Assembly (NCBI RefSeq): GCF_947623445.1 | Contig: NC_135244.1 | Location: forward strand, 18,538,860-18,602,859 | Source of the DNA: Clavelina lepadiformis | Taxonomy: Eukaryota; Chordata; Ascidiacea; Aplousobranchia; Clavelinidae | Direction: 5' to 3' | DNA: 64,000 bases | Shown: positions 1 to 12,369 of the stretch, piece after piece | Layout of the letters: the number at the start of each line of letters is the position of its first letter | Numbering within the stretch: the stretch's first letter is position 1 | The notes under the pieces: generated by a model | What the model saw: only the letters and a program-made list of their open reading frames with translations | Databases searched by the model: none | Told to the model about the DNA's origin: nothing | Made by a program: the position numbers and the translations under genes

Positions 1-681
1 ATTTGGTGATCCCTGTGGTGGTGTGGTTAAATACATCAAGTTCGTTTACCAATGCGTACCAGCGGCAGGTATGTTGTGTATATTGTAGTTACAAATACGA
101 AAAGACGACACAAAGCAAAAAAGTAATTAATAAGTGCAAGAAAAAGCTTAACGTGTTAAGTGATTTCTATACAAGAGATTCCTCTTTGTGAGTTTGCCCA
201 TTTTCGATCCGTGTACGTTGTTCTCCAAAAAGTCTGGCACAACCAAAAATTATCTCTTCAGGGAAAAAACGACTTGCCATCGCCTGTGAACATGAACGTG
301 ACGTGAAAGTGAATTGTCCGTATGGATACGTCATAAATGTTTATGACTCCTTTTACGGGAGAGACGATCTTACTACGTAAGAGGATATTTTTCAGTTTAG
401 ATTCGAAATTTTGAAAGCAAATCGGTGTTTGTCATTCGAGAATACTGGTTCTCGCTTAAATACTGTAACTTGCCTGTTTTTTTAGATGTTACCGATACAG
501 CCAAACTAACACCAACTGCAAAGCAAACGGCTCCCATCAGAAAATAGCACACACTTGCGAGCATAAAAATTCTTGTGTTCTTTCGGCCAAAAACTCCGTT
601 TTCGGTGATCCGTGTGGTGGCGTTCGCAAGTTTATCAAGATGTCCTACTCATGCGTTCCCCAAGCATTGTGGCTGTATTGA
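1..681 (+). CDS. SUEL-type (D-galactoside/L-rhamnose-binding) lectin, 3' part
   Basis: This is the 3' end of a gene with at least two SUEL/Gal_Lectin domains, which in this family bind galactose or rhamnose and are usually secreted. Three exons are seen: 1-68, 263-376 and 486-681, with donors at 69 and 377 and acceptors ending at 262 and 485, in matching phases. Exon 1 ends one domain with the signature FGDPCGG...VYQCVP. The next two exons give a complete last domain: AIACE start, YGR motif, ordered cysteines, then SVFGDPCGG and SYSCVP, ending with stop TGA at 679-681. The 5' end lies outside the window, so total domain number and signal peptide are unknown. A poly(A) signal AATAAA lies at 810-815. 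The domain call is secure; the sugar and role are not shown by the sequence. Confidence 0.88.
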
Positions 682-809
682 TGTAGACTTGGAAAGAAAC
701 CGTAGAGTAATCATGGGGAATCGTAACACGATCGATTAATTGTTTTAGATACTATATGTATACATGAATAATCATACGTTGTAATTTAATATACTAAACA
801 ATTGTTGAA

Positions 810-815
810 AATAAA
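810..815 (+). promoter_or_regulatory. Poly(A) signal of the SUEL lectin gene
   Basis: AATAAA lies about 130 bases after the lectin stop codon, a normal distance for a short 3' UTR. Confidence 0.55.
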
Positions 816-1608
816 TGCATCAAAATTTATTAGTCTTTTTGCTGGTGAAAACAGTTACCGACATTTTAGGCAGCAGTGACAATAATTGGGGTAACTTTGC
901 ACTTCTACCTATGAGCCTAAATGTTTTTGCTATTTTTTAAGTATCAAAAGGAAATGAATAAACCTAACTGAAACAGTAAAGTAGGCTAATGTCGCTAATA
1001 TAGTAGCTGTTCATTAATAATTATGGTAATTGCAATGTTGCTAATACCAAGCAATGTCCACACAAATTATTGTATAGAATTGCGCAATTTGGAAATGCAA
1101 CTGAATATGTTTTCCTGTTGAATATATCAAATTAGCTGTGTGTCCACTGTCCACCCAGAACTGGGTTAAAACAACAAATATTCCACGACAAAAATCTCCC
1201 ATTGCTTGTATATATAAGACTTTATTAATAATTAATTTGAACTTAGACAGCAAGATCTCATCGCAATATCACACGCAAAAATAAATGGTTTGTACAAAAG
1301 AACACACCAGAAATATATTAAAAAGGACAAATTACAAGCTATGGTACAAGTTCTGTGATGGCAAGCTACAGTATTGATCTTTGTACAGATAAAAGCCACT
1401 CGTACATGTAAAACGTTTCTTACGTTATGCACAATCTAGGGACAGTTTTCGATTATAAAGAAGTAGGCCTATACATGAATAGCAACATAAATCACCGGCA
1501 GTTAATTCAAATATAGTAAAGTACAGCAGACAAACTATACATCGGAATAACTTTCGTTGATTTCGAAAAATACTCTTGTGACAAAGGGCTGCGGTATAGG
1601 TTTCTATA

Positions 1609-4600
1609 CTACAAATTTATATCTTTGCTCGCTATACGAGCCAATACAGCTTCAGTGAAGGGAACGTAAGTGCCCGATATTTTATCCACAATAAACAGCG
1701 GATCTTCCTTTATTCTGTCCAGGGCGATTCCCTCCGATTTTAGCTTGATCTTAATAGGTTTGGAAGTTCCGGTTACTTCGAGAACTTTCGTGATCCTAAA
1801 ATGGGCCATAAGTCGAAATTAGAAATAGATTCATCTCAAAAGGTCACCGACTCATATATTAAGATAATCGGAAAGTAGTATTCTACGAAAAACTAACACA
1901 GCAGAAGCATTCTAAAATAAATATCACAACAGGTAAACCTGAGAAAAATCGGAACTGCATATTTAGGAAGATTTTTATGGCAATAACTGTAAAAGTCCTT
2001 GAAGTTTAAATCATGCAAGTCATCCAGAACAAGTGCCACCATCCCCGCACGACCTTCATTATCTAAACAATGACAATTGATCTACGTTAGGCGAAAACCA
2101 ACCGGATGCTAAAACAACAGATTGAAAGTAAAATGGTTTGAAATTTTTGTCCACACCTGGTGTCTTCACACCATAGACATTTGCCTCCTTGACGCCTGAG
2201 TATTGTACAATGACGTCACCAACGTCGACGGTGGAAACGTTTTCGCCTTTCCAACGAAAGGTGTCGCCGATGCGATCGCAAAAATAGACAAAGTGGTCAC
2301 TATCACGCATCAAAATGTCACCAGTGTTGTAATAAGAGTCTCCCTCCTAAGCAATGAATATGATACGTTATAAGGCGGACAGGGCTATAAGTAGAAAATA
2401 TACCATATAGGATACCTTAAAAACATTTCGTAAAATCTTTTTATCAGTGAGTTTAAGGTCGCCGGCGTATGCGCAATGACCAGAAGGACCAGAGGCCCGG
2501 ATTTTTCCAATAGCTAGCCCTGGTTCATCCAAAGCAACTTCAACGCACCTAAATACATGAAGATGAATTTCATCAAAACCTAACGTCCAAAATACGACAG
2601 TTCATCGTTATGAAGTGTAGTTAAACGAACTTTGTTATATATGATGCACAAAAATAAAAAATAAACACCATATCTATGGTATAGATCTAACCTTCCACTC
2701 TTTGTTCTATAAGGTTCCTCTTTTTCCCAGTTGTACTTTATAAAGCTACATCCGGTCAAGGCCTTTACATTAAAATAACAACCAATTTTGAACCATACAG
2801 TAAACAATTATAGCCAAGTCCCAAAACTTAGCCGACTTACTCCAAGTATATCTATCCACTTAAAGCAAATAAAGATCTATAAGAGTAAACTAAGCAAATG
2901 CATCACCTTAATAATAGGTGAACAAGTTCCTACGCAGCCGATCTTGTTACATAAATTGATAAAGGTAACATTGCTCTCAGTTGCTGAGTAGAACTCCACA
3001 ATACGGACTTGGCTTCCAAATCTCTCCAGAAACGTTCTCCAAACGTCAGGACGCAATCCGTTGCCGAATGCAAGTCTAATTTTATGCTCACGGTCTCTTG
3101 CCGTCTGCAATAATTAATACTTAAGTATGAATCCTTTCCTACCTTAACAAATAGGACAGACAATAGGTTAAGTAAGCTGTACATCCGGTAGTTTAAAATT
3201 GTTTCAAGCACCGTGTTAAATAAACAAAGTCTAAAACGCTCCACGGAAATTCAAAAAAATAACAGCCAGCATCACTATGCTTACTGGTGGTTGGTTGCAG
3301 ATGTAGCGCATGGTTTCTCCAATATACTGGATTACCGTGACGTCATACTTTCGACAGTCGTCAAGAAAGTTACTTGCGGAAAATTGACGACGCAATGCAA
3401 TGGTGACTCCTAAAAGGAGTTAAACAGTTTAGTTAGTATTCATTTCTTCTTGTAAGTGGTACTTCTACACTACTACAGCAGGTAGCTTTTAACTGCGTTT
3501 ATCATTTATGGCACATCCAAATTTAATACAAAATTCTTTAGAACTGGGTTTGACAGTTTCCATGAGACAATTTTACCATAATTTAATGCTGTTAACACTC
3601 CAGCCATACAGCCAGCTGTGTGATATAGCGGTAAACTGCAGTACATAATATCATCCGAACGAAAACCAGCGAATAGTGATATTTGACAACCCATAGACAA
3701 CTTTGTGTAAGTCACCTTCACTGCTTTTGAGGGACCTACAAACCAGCAACAAGTAAACTTTTACTTTACCTTATCATATCTTGCATTGTTTAAGTTTTTT
3801 CAGTGCACGATGAACAATAAATAACGGAAATAACCTGTAGTTCCCGAAGTGAATATTAAACAAGCCGTATCACCAAAGTCCACTTTCGGTTTCCATTCGT
3901 TTCCAAGCTCCGTTGCCGGTTGGTCATCTAAAAATCAAGTTTTAACAGCTGACTACTGCATTTTCATACGACGATTATTCAAATCATTCCAAAAATAAAT
4001 TTAAAACCGACTGCTTGACCGATGAAAAACCTTTAAACCGAGTGCAATTATTTACATAATGCAACTTGTGAAGTTTAAGATGTTATTCAATTAAAAAGTT
4101 TATTAATATATGAAAAATTTTAAAGCGAGACTTTCCACAGGGTTGTATTACATCAAACAATTGCAGGATCTAAATTAACGAAAGTTTCTATGTTTCATGA
4201 ATGTTGCAAATAACACAGCGCAAAAGTGAAAACATGTGTTATGTGCTTGATATAGCAGTTAACATACAGTACCAATGATAGATATTAAGCTTTGCTGGTT
4301 GGCAAATTGTTTGGTATAGCATACAACAGGTATGTCCATCTTTCGCAACTCTCCTTCTATGCCTTCAACAGCCTTTGATATACAAAAATAGTTCGGTTTA
4401 TTGTGTCATGCGATATAAAAATGATACATTTAAATATGTACTTTATCGCTAGAAGCTTCCAAAAGAATATAGGTAGAGAAAAAATGAAGCTTCATAACAC
4501 TGACAAAACCATACGACAATATGTATCTTAATCTAAAACTGTTTTAACCAATTGAGTAACCTTTACCTGATTTAATGCATCATCACCACCAATTATTAAG

Positions 4601-5323
4601 AGTTTTGCATTGACAATGGAAATGCTGTGGGAAAGAGCTTTCAATCGGTTGTTGTAATTAATCAGGGCAATCTCTGCGCCAAGTCTCATACTTGCAAGCA
4701 AAATTGCAACGTATGCTGGCTCGTTGTACATCATTAGAGCAAGCTACAATTAGGAAAAAAGCTGCTAAGCAAGTATAGGCTACACCACATAATGCGTGCC
4801 TTTTTATAGGCTCGCGTATTATTAATGATAGAATATATAGCAAATAAATAACTAAATAGATTGGCACGAAACGTTGAAGATTTGTAGGAAATTAAATGTT
4901 GAATGAAAAAGCATAAAAATATATAATTACAGCCATAAAAGAACTGAATATAGCATATTTATACGTTTTACCTATATTGTACAGTGACTGAAAAGGCGTC
5001 AAGACTTTAACATTAGAGACTTTCATAAAATTATCTCCATAAATAAAAGAAGTGTTTACATGACGTAGCATACAAAACAACAATAAATAAACAAACATGG
5101 CATTTCAAACACGTGTCAATTTTCAAATAAGTGAAAAAGTTATTGTGGATGATCACATAACTTCAGCATTCACCAACTCACTCTGTCTCCCTGCCGGATT
5201 CCAAGCTTATGAAGAGCTCGAACTGTTTGATTTACCCGACGATTCATCTTTTCATAGGTCCAAACTTCATCCATGAACAAAATATATGGCTTATCCGGCT
5301 GTGATTTAGCACACCGCAGCAAT
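1609..5323 (-). CDS. SLC27A2/6-like very-long-chain acyl-CoA synthetase (fatty acid transport protein)
   Basis: The enzyme activates long and very long chain fatty acids to CoA thioesters with ATP; family members sit in ER, peroxisomal or plasma membranes. Twelve exons on the minus strand: 5323-5182, 4743-4567, 4372-4273, 3927-3835, 3735-3577, 3409-3285, 3104-2907, 2762-2692, 2548-2416, 2346-2157, 2062-1939, 1795-1609 (stop TAG 1609-1611). All have AG/GT borders and compatible phases, giving 565 codons. Visible motifs: NEPAYV; the AMP/ATP loop TSGTTGPSKA, split by an intron; [31 protein letters not shown]; and the FATP/VLACS signature [15 protein letters not shown]. Order and spacing fit vertebrate SLC27A2 and A6 best. 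The first exon listed begins in phase 2, so a 5' exon coding for the N-terminal membrane segment (roughly 50 residues) is missing from this model. Confidence 0.9.
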
Positions 5324-5414
5324 CTAAAAAGTCACATGTATCATGTTTTTGAAATCAAGGTCTGTATACTTTAAGCAATCGCGATATATTAAAACAATAA
5401 GTAAGAATGCTAAT

Positions 5415-5510
5415 TGCATAATAATTGCATGAATGTATAATTGAATATGCTTGAATATAATTGAATACGAATGAATATGATTGAATATGAATATAATTGC
5501 ATGAATGTAC
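5415..5510. repeat. AT-rich imperfect tandem repeat (GAATATAATT-like)
   Basis: About ten loose copies of a ten-base unit resembling GAATATAATT or GAATATGATT lie in the intron or 5' flank of the acyl-CoA synthetase gene. The 13-mer ATTGCATGAATGT occurs at both ends. A simple minisatellite; no function is visible. Confidence 0.5.
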
Positions 5511-5636
5511 AGTAATAAATAAAAAGAAATAAATGAGTAAATGCTAAAACCTATTTCTAAGATTATCAAGGCTTGCAGTTGACATGGCTACCATATAAAA
5601 ATATAGTAGTGATCACACAACGAAGAGTATACCAAC

Positions 5637-5730
5637 CTCTCCGGGAAGATAATGTTCTTTTTCTTCATATTCTTCAAATTGCTCATCATAGTTACACTCG
5701 AACGTATGTATTTTAATTCGTTTGGAAGCC
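5637..5730 (-). CDS. Possible 5' exon upstream of the SLC27A-like gene
   Basis: An ATG at 5730 on the minus strand opens a frame beginning MASKRIKIHTFECN with an acidic middle (EEYEEKE), and meets a donor-like AG/GTTGGT at about 5637. It could be the first exon of the SLC27A gene, but that donor leaves phase 0 whereas the next known exon needs phase 2. A weaker donor about 22 bases further on would restore the phase. It has no membrane segment such as the family usually carries, so it may instead belong to nothing or to another transcript. Confidence 0.2.
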
Positions 5731-5816
5731 ATGGTAAAATAGACATTTTTAGATTTAGGAAACACGTTGATTTTACTTTGCACCTGTGTGATGTAAATTG
5801 CGTTTAATATAGACAA

Positions 5817-8800
5817 TCGAATTAAGCGTATTTAGATATCATAGTCGAGTTTATTCTGGAAAAAGATAGTTTCCAACAACACTAATGGAGATAAAAAAAG
5901 TTGGAAGAAAATCTGGAGCACACCAAATAGTGACAAAAAGACTCACAAACAAAAACACTGCATCAAGGTCGTTGTAAGGAAAGTGAATAAACATCAACAA
6001 AATAACATGATGGATTGATGGTTTAATGTTGGCAACGCATATGGGCTACTGTGTCAATTAGAAGCAATTGATAGAAAAATGAACAACGGTTGTTTTTGGG
6101 TAAAAGATTGAAATACTAAAGTTTTATTGTTCAAAAAACTATTAAAGCTTTTTGTTTTAGTGGCATACATGGAAATTTAAATTATAATTCATGATTTAAG
6201 TTATGATTAATTAAGAAACGTAATACATGACATATAAACATTACTTTATTTGATGCATACAAGTAAAATGTTTGAAATAATAAAAATAATTAATAAGTAA
6301 AAATAAAAGAAAACATACTACAATAGAAAATAGGTAACAAAACAACTCGATTCAGCTACTTCACAAAATAAACTAAAACCTAAATTTGCTATTAAGCAAT
6401 TAAAATATTTCTGTCAACAACATTACATTAAACAAAAAACAAATTTGAACTTAAGTTTTCAATTTTCTTCGAAAGGTATGGTTTTAACTGTGCATAAACG
6501 TTGTGTCGCTTATAAAGGAAATATATTTCATCATTTTTAATCAATACTTTACTCAGAAAATCAATCTGTTTCAGCTTGCAATTTCCAGTCATCTTCATTT
6601 CGTGTTGCAACCTAATGAATTTTACACTGTATTTAACTTAAAAAAGTATTTTCAAGATCAAAAATATTTAAAGTAATTGTATTATAACGTAAATTCAAAT
6701 ATTGAATTGTTAAAAAACTTGCGAAGATACCACAGATAACAAACAGCTCTGCACTAATAAATAGTTAGATAAATTTGCAGAGATCTAATTCCTACACAAA
6801 CTTGTCAAAAACTGATTTTAAGCAGCTGTTTTTTATGCGTTAAATTAGAAAAACGTTTAGTAATAAGAAGTTTTAGTAATGCAACCTTGATGTCCTTCAA
6901 ACAGCTTAAGAGATCACAAACGACCAAACATAGATAGTTTATTTGATAAAAGTGTTTAAAATAGATAATTATAAGAAACTTTTCTTTTAAATTTTCTCTT
7001 TTCTACACAACGTTGATCATCCCATTCAGCCCATCAATATCTTGAATAGGAAATGAAGAAAATAGGCTTTTGTACAATGTTTTTAAAAACATCTAAAGCA
7101 TTAAAATTTTTGTACATCTGGACATTTTAACTAACTTATTCTTTGATATTTTTTGATAAATTGAGTATACACTATTATTAGGTTGCAAAATTAAAGAGAA
7201 AGATTTCTTTAAAGAAAGCATATCAAAAAAACTATAATCTTCTTCTCTGGCCGGGTTATTGAAATTCTAATTTTTGGTTGGCAAACAAATCAGACAAACA
7301 GCTATCTTGTAGAAAACTTTCCAGTTACGAAACAAAACGTCGATGTATTTGTTTATATTGGAAAGCTCTTTATAAAATACTTCTCTTGCTATTTTATGAC
7401 GGATGCAATCAGACAACGACGTTTCCTGTTTACCCAAATTTAATCACTACTGAGCACGCATGCATTCTATGGAATAAACGGCTAGAAATCCAGCCGGTTA
7501 TTCAGTCTTCATAATCGCCGGCTCTCCAGTCTTTTATAATAGCGCCGACCAATCTCTTTTTATTTTTTAAATGACAGCGCGTTCGTTGCTGGGAAAGCAA
7601 AAAAGCGCAAAGCACACACGCGATATACCGCATGCCTCGGAGAAAACAAGCTGGAGGCTTTTTTTATTTAACTCGCTTGTTAACGATAATTGTTTCGCTT
7701 AACCAATCATTTATTGGAGCGATTGCTCGCCTGTTCGCTGTCCTTCACATGACCTCTGCGTGAACCTGGCCAGACCGTAGATTTGGGGGCGAACAGGTGC
7801 GATAAAAATTTGCAAACATTTCCCAAGGAGATAAGGCAACTACCGGAGAAAAGATAAGTCAACAATAACAGATAAAATAAAAATAACCTTAAAATGGTTT
7901 GCAAAGCAATGGCGTAAATACTGCACAGGACGAAAACAATTATTCAGGTATAACACTGACAATGCTTTCTGACGTCACAAATGCTCCGAATCCTCTCAGC
8001 ACTTGAAAAAGAAACGCCCGTGCCGCGGTCAAACAGGACTAAACTTTACGGCCTACAATAACTAGAGTTTTGTTAAAGATTTCATCTTTTTTCGTTTGCA
8101 CAGAGTCAAAAACTGCTGTTAATTTTCAAGTTAGGTACATGGTGAAAAGAGCAGACAACACATTTCTTTTTAGGCGGCTTAAAAACCCACTGACAGTATT
8201 TACGACTGCAAGGAAGGGCCCCAGCTTACGAGTGCCAAGCATATTTGCTAGCCAGCACACAAGCAATCTGTCAACTCCGTTTTATCGCTGCTCTCATGAA
8301 TTCACAAAACAGTTTACTCGCCTTCACCTGGCCGTGAACCCTAACAGTCTTGTAAAGGTCGCCTAAACATAACTATAAACGTCTAATGTTTGAAAATGGT
8401 GACGACAATTTTGCCCTTGCATTGGCCCCATGGCAAGTATGTGAACTTTTCTTGACCCGGGGTGATATAACGGAAGTCATATTCTTGCCGTTTAGGTGCT
8501 TGCTATAAGGTCCAACGGTACGTGTTACGGTTGTTTGCTAATCGTAAAAGAGGCAAACAAGCTCTGACAACAATATAGATGTTTAAGTTGCAAAGTAACC
8601 TAGGCATGAACTCATGAAGTGTAGCCAGTAAAACACAGTAAGTTGTTTGGATTGTTGGCAACAGATTATTCCAACAGCGTAATAATATGTTGTAAGATAT
8701 AGGGTGAACATGCGTGCAACTGTCTGTACTGGAATGCCTGCACAGTTCTCGTCGGTACAGAACCAATGGAATGTATCCAGAGATTCTCCTACATTTCTGG

Positions 8801-9761
8801 CCACAAATTACAATTACAAAGACTTATCCATATCACATGCGCCTCTTGAAGCTGTGTGCCATGTTTATCGCACAAACTTTTCGAAATATGCGATGAAACA
8901 ATTAACTACAGAGGCCAATCCCGAGACGCTGGTTCATCCCGCTTGTATGTTTTCTTTGACAAATGTCAACAAGTTTTAATAAAACTTGTCTGCTGTTGAA
9001 ATCGCCGTCCATGAAAAATTAGTTGTCCATGTCTATTCAGTTAGACATTAACCCGTAACAAAAACCTACGTGCAATTGTATGCAGTATATATTTTTTAAG
9101 ATGTGAAAAATATTACGTAGTTTGTTCCAAGTAAAAACTTACGACCAGCAATTTTAGAAACTTGGCGAAAAACGTCGAAACTTATAGCACTTGCGTAGTT
9201 TTTGAGTTCAAATTAAGGACAAACGATCAGAATTGTTGTTGTCGTAATTTCGGGAATTTCAACGCTTACGCAAAAGCAGAAAACACTATTCGTCGATATT
9301 TACTGGCAACACGTGACTAATCCGACGTCGAGTTGTTAGGTTTTGTGACACTTCCGACTCTCCCATATCAACACCAGGCTAGATTTATAGCTGATTCGAA
9401 CATGATAAAAGGCATTTTGATTGCATCGTATTTCAAAATACCCAAAACGTCATCGGATATCTGTTATATCCACACCGCTAACGTCATTCCAGAAGAATCA
9501 AAGTTCATCTTTTTAAGCTGAAGTTAGGCACATGGAGAGTGACCTTTTTGTGAACCTGGGTTTTTAAATATTAACGAAGGACAGCGTGTGGCGATCGTAC
9601 CGAAAATATGCGCGCATGACAACAACTCCAAACACGTCCTGTTTACTACATTATGCCACTTTTGGCGCCATAAAACCAGAAGCGAATATTAAAATCAAGA
9701 AAAACCAACAAAAAACTATCAGTGGGATGGTTAATCAGACGTATTTTAAAACAACAGCTAT
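5817..9761. other. Gene-poor stretch
   Basis: No recognisable gene. A minus-strand frame at 6428-6625 follows an acceptor-like TTCATTAG and could be a last exon, but no upstream exon or family match was found. From about 7.5 to 9.3 kb GC is higher than in the flanks and short frames are open on both strands, none with a recognisable domain. I see no repeat ends in it. Confidence 0.4.
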
Positions 9762-9769
9762 AGCTAAAG

Positions 9770-10187
9770 CAGGGGTGTCCAACCCGTGGCCCGCAGGAAG
9801 GTTCTGAGTGGCCCGCGCGGTATTTTTCGAAATGACTTATATTATCAACTGAATCATCGACGTAATTTATGGCGAACTTACATTCCGAGAAATTGGCATT
9901 TATCGTATGCTTTTTTGTCTATTGCTCTAGTCTATACTATAGAGCAATAGATAGTAGAGATAATAGATAATATACATAATAGAGCAATAGATAGATAATA
10001 TACTATAGTCTCTAGTGCAGGGGTGCACAACTGTTCAAGTTAATTTTATTGCATTACAATTTATTTCTAAAATTAGAATTTTGGTGTGAGGGTTATAATT
10101 AGAAATTAGCAGTAGACACTCAAGTGGCTCGCGCAATCATTCGTACATCGCATGTGGCCCTTTGGCCGAAAAGGTTGGACACCTCTG
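9770..10187. mobile_element. Non-autonomous hAT MITE (418 bp)
   Basis: Terminal inverted repeats CAGGGGTGTCCAACC (start) and GGTTGGACACCTCTG (end) are flanked by an exact 8-bp target duplication AGCTAAAG at 9762-9769 and 10188-10195. The 8-bp duplication and CAGRGGTG termini define the hAT superfamily. The ends are rich in GTGGCCC-like motifs; the middle (about 9915-10015) is a TAGATAG-rich imperfect palindrome. No transposase is encoded, so it would need one in trans. Confidence 0.9.
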
Positions 10188-11408
10188 AGCTAAAGTAATG
10201 AAAGATATGCGCATTAGCAAACCTTTCAATTAAAACAAAAGCGACCTGCATGTAACAGCGTGTATCCTGGCATTGAATCAGGAAAAAGCAAAGGACCTGT
10301 TCCACTCTGTTTTGTAAATATGGCTGACCTTGTGAACGTCGCGTCTTAAACCATTGAAAAGACAATATTTCATGCATTAAATAGCATATACCAGCCCATA
10401 TTAAATGTTAAAAACCATATCATTCTAGATTCACTTCCGGCGCTTTGGTTGCTTATATTTGCTCTTTGTAAACTGTATCAAATGTTACTTGATGTCACAA
10501 GTGTCGCTTTGTTTACATTACATTAAGTGGATTTAAAGCTTTCAAAAGTTCTTAATAATACACAAATGTAGCTTAATTTCATCACTTTATGTTTCACGAA
10601 ATATATCTATTCAACATCGTTGAAAAAGTTTAGGTTAAAACAAAATTGGATGAACTACTGTAGGTGAACGAGCATAGTAATTACCAATTAAAAATTTACA
10701 ATTTAATAAACGATGGCGATGACGTCGACGCCGACACGACTACGGAATTAAATAAGCTTTTCCCTAACCTTTCGCAACCCTACCATGCAAATGCACATTT
10801 TTTTCACTTTAAAAAAGGACACAACCATCGCTCCAAACAACACACTCAATTTATCAAATGATGCGGGGCAGAAAATCACCAAAAAATTTAAAAAAAATAT
10901 GAAAATCCTCCGGCTGAAATTCTGCGAAATGTTTGCCAACTCGTGCTGCGTACCACATCAAGCGCAACCAACGATAAATAACTAGACGTAAAAGGGCGTA
11001 AAATTTTTCGATATTAGCATCACACAATAACCTTCGCCTGAACCTTATATCGTGACGAGAGTTCATGAGATCTGTCACGAACAGGAGACAAGTATGACTT
11101 ACCGGTTAATCGACACGCAGTGGCGCTAGTAAGTATAAATGGAAATCAAAACCAAACACAAGTCGTGCTTTGTATTGTTTCAAACATTTGGAAGAAAATA
11201 CTTTAGAAGATTTTAACTTCATGCTACTTGTAAAATTCCATGCAAGCTACTGTATATGACTGATGACAACTGATAAATTTTATTGGAGTTAATTGCCGAC
11301 TTGTAAAGCAATACTATCTATATAGCAAATTATATTATAAAGTAACTAAAATAGCTTGAAATAGGGACTTCACTGGACGTCGACGATACGATATATAAGA
11401 TAAGATAC

Positions 11409-11536
11409 GTAATAACAGCAGAGGTAAAGGTTTGATGATGATCTTCAGATTTGATGATCCCGTTCAGGCGGAATATCCATGTCTAGCTCCAAAGTAAATT
11501 AATGGCTGGTTCATGAACTACCTTTGCTGTTATTAC
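11409..11536. repeat. Small foldback element with 16-bp inverted ends
   Basis: GTAATAACAGCAGAGG at 11409-11424 is the near-perfect inverse (15 of 16) of CCTTTGCTGTTATTAC at 11521-11536. In addition a 16-base word TACTATCTATATAGCA occurs at 11312-11327 and again at 11534-11549. The structure resembles a tiny MITE or a tRNA-unrelated SINE end, but family and target duplication are not clear. Confidence 0.45.
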
Positions 11537-11678
11537 TATCTATATAGCATTATAATAAGTTGCTATTATAGCAGCGTAACATTTTAGAAAAATTAAGCAA
11601 TTTTGCTTGAAGTTAAGTTTAAAAAAGAACGGAACCATGGTTGTAATACGTTCCATCCAATTTAAAATAAATAATAAG

Positions 11679-11714
<36 letters not shown>
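11679..11714. repeat. (CTAA)n microsatellite
   Basis: About nine tandem copies of the tetramer CTAA/AACT, directly after a sequence ending AAAATAAATAATAAG. Its place after an A-rich end would fit the 3' tail of a short retroposon, but no body was recognised. Confidence 0.8.
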
Positions 11715-12369
11715 GAAATAAGTTGCCTTACTATGTTTAGAAGACAATAATCCATTTTATCTACAAACAAGAGAACTGAATAAAACAAAAGAGAACATTC
11801 ACAGTTTGAATAAGTAACCTATTACTAACTATGCAAGCTGGTAATATATTGGTTACCAACTTTAAACCGGTTGTTCGGCAACGAAAAGTTCATCACTTGA
11901 AACGTAGGGGAATCACCATCACGCTTGTTATCAATAATTTGCTGACTTCAGCACTATAAACATTCCCACAAAATCATACAACCCGCAGATGTGGTGTCAA
12001 ACATCTCATTTACATAAGTGAACCTACGAGTCCTATTCAATACAGGTCTATACCTACAGGTCCCACTCACGCAACCGCTCAATTCCATTCGTAATTATTA
12101 ATTAATCATGACTCATGCTTAACCAAAAAGAAAAAAGTTTTAGTGATTTGCCGATTGTAAACGCGTTTTCCGAGCAAGGTATATATACATTTTCCTGGAC
12201 ATAAAAATTATTTTTACAAACATTTCCTCTAAAAAAAAACGGACACTACTGTATAACAGTTTAGCACAGTTATTGCTATAATGTATGGCAAATCCTATCA
12301 ATAGGTTTTCATACATTTTTTGCAATAGAAACAAAAATATAATCACAACATGGGAAACATACCACTAAC

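Larger units (their letters stand above)
10196..12369. other. Spacer with small repeats, no gene seen
   Basis: AT-rich sequence without a recognisable gene. It holds a 128-bp foldback (11409-11536) and a CTAA-type microsatellite near 11.68-11.71 kb, both listed separately. Confidence 0.4.

Noticed and set aside
6428-6625. A minus-strand frame after an acceptor-like site that looks like a last exon.
   Set aside because: The composition is AT/Lys/Asn-rich and no upstream exon or family was recognised; kept only as a remark in the spacer entry.
7278-8979. Several 60-98 codon frames in a GC-richer stretch.
   Set aside because: They overlap on both strands, lack recognisable motifs, and have no consistent splice sites.
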